Shown: one piece after another, positions 32,707 to 32,737 of the stretch
Layout: every line of letters starts with the position of its first letter
How positions within the stretch are numbered: the first letter of the stretch is position 1
Assembly (NCBI GenBank): GCA_964019335.1
Contig: OZ025770.1
Coordinates: forward strand, 1 to 32,737
Direction: 5' to 3'
Length of the DNA stretch: 32,737 bases
Source of the DNA: Diplonema japonicum
Taxonomy: Eukaryota; Euglenozoa; Diplonemea; Diplonemida; Diplonemidae
Notes under the pieces: model-generated
The model's database searches: none
What the model saw: only the letters and a program-made list of their open reading frames with translations
Told to the model about the DNA's origin: nothing
Made by a program: the position numbers and the translations under genes

Positions 32707-32737
32707 CAGTACAGTGCTACATCCTCTAAGGTAAGCA

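Larger units (their letters stand above)
27923..32737. repeat. Macro-repeat unit U6 (right-truncated)
   Basis: Third copy of the U4 type, cut by the window end inside its cassette. Subrepeat array 27923 to about 30016; no block II; region III about 30017-31416 with CG tracts at 30390 and 31131; tandem pair 31476-32105 with the extra 36-bp unit; left flank 32106-32477; cassette from 32478. At the sites where U4 and U5 differ (C-run of 8 near 31033, AATGGTAG near 31913, extra minisatellite unit) it agrees with U4, so variants alternate U4/U5/U4. Confidence 0.9.

Overview
The window looks like part of a fragmented mitochondrial genome from a euglenozoan protist, most likely a diplonemid. No complete gene is present. 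It holds short pieces (modules) of mitochondrial genes embedded in a very long, nearly perfect tandem array of about 5.7-5.9 kb units. Recognisable modules are cox1, cox2, nad1, nad7, nad8, atp6 and a piece of the mitochondrial large-subunit rRNA (rnl), plus a probable nad4L module and one unassigned module. Complex I genes rule out apicomplexan and dinoflagellate mitochondria, whose mtDNA keeps only cox1, cox3, cob and rRNA. The FYDVV...GGD reading in cox1 resembles euglenozoan COX1. An in-frame TGA in the nad8 module fits a code with TGA as Trp. The taxon is inferred, not proven.

Layout. Six head-to-tail units are seen: U1 1-4782 (left-truncated), U2 4783-10514, U3 10515-16423, U4 16424-22196, U5 22197-27922, U6 27923-32737 (right-truncated). 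Each has the same order: (I) a nested array of 780- or 1036-bp subrepeats; (II) a distinct block of about 320 bp, present only in U1-U3; (III) a region with two (CG)8-9 tracts, each followed by 85-95 bp hairpin repeats; (IV) a tandem pair of about 293-bp repeats; (V) a common left flank; (VI) a variable cassette of about 1.0-1.15 kb carrying the gene modules. Every cassette is bracketed by two copies of the same 43-bp hairpin-forming direct repeat.

Cassettes. U1: nad7 (-) and atp6 (-). U2: cox1 (+) and nad1 (-). U3: an unassigned module and a probable nad4L (+). U4 and U5: nad8 (+), rnl (+) and cox2 (+). U6 starts the same cassette as U4/U5 and is cut by the window end. Within cassettes, modules are separated by copies of a repeat of about 70 bp. 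Modules lack genuine start and stop codons and are cut inside conserved motifs (nad8 ends inside its CxxCxxC iron-sulfur motif), so the products must be joined at RNA level, as known for diplonemid trans-splicing. The proteins belong to respiratory complexes I and IV and to ATP synthase, all at the inner mitochondrial membrane.

The many 60-140 codon open frames in the repeat units are by-products of low-complexity repeats and are not annotated as genes. All assignments rest on motif recognition by eye; no database search or alignment was run.
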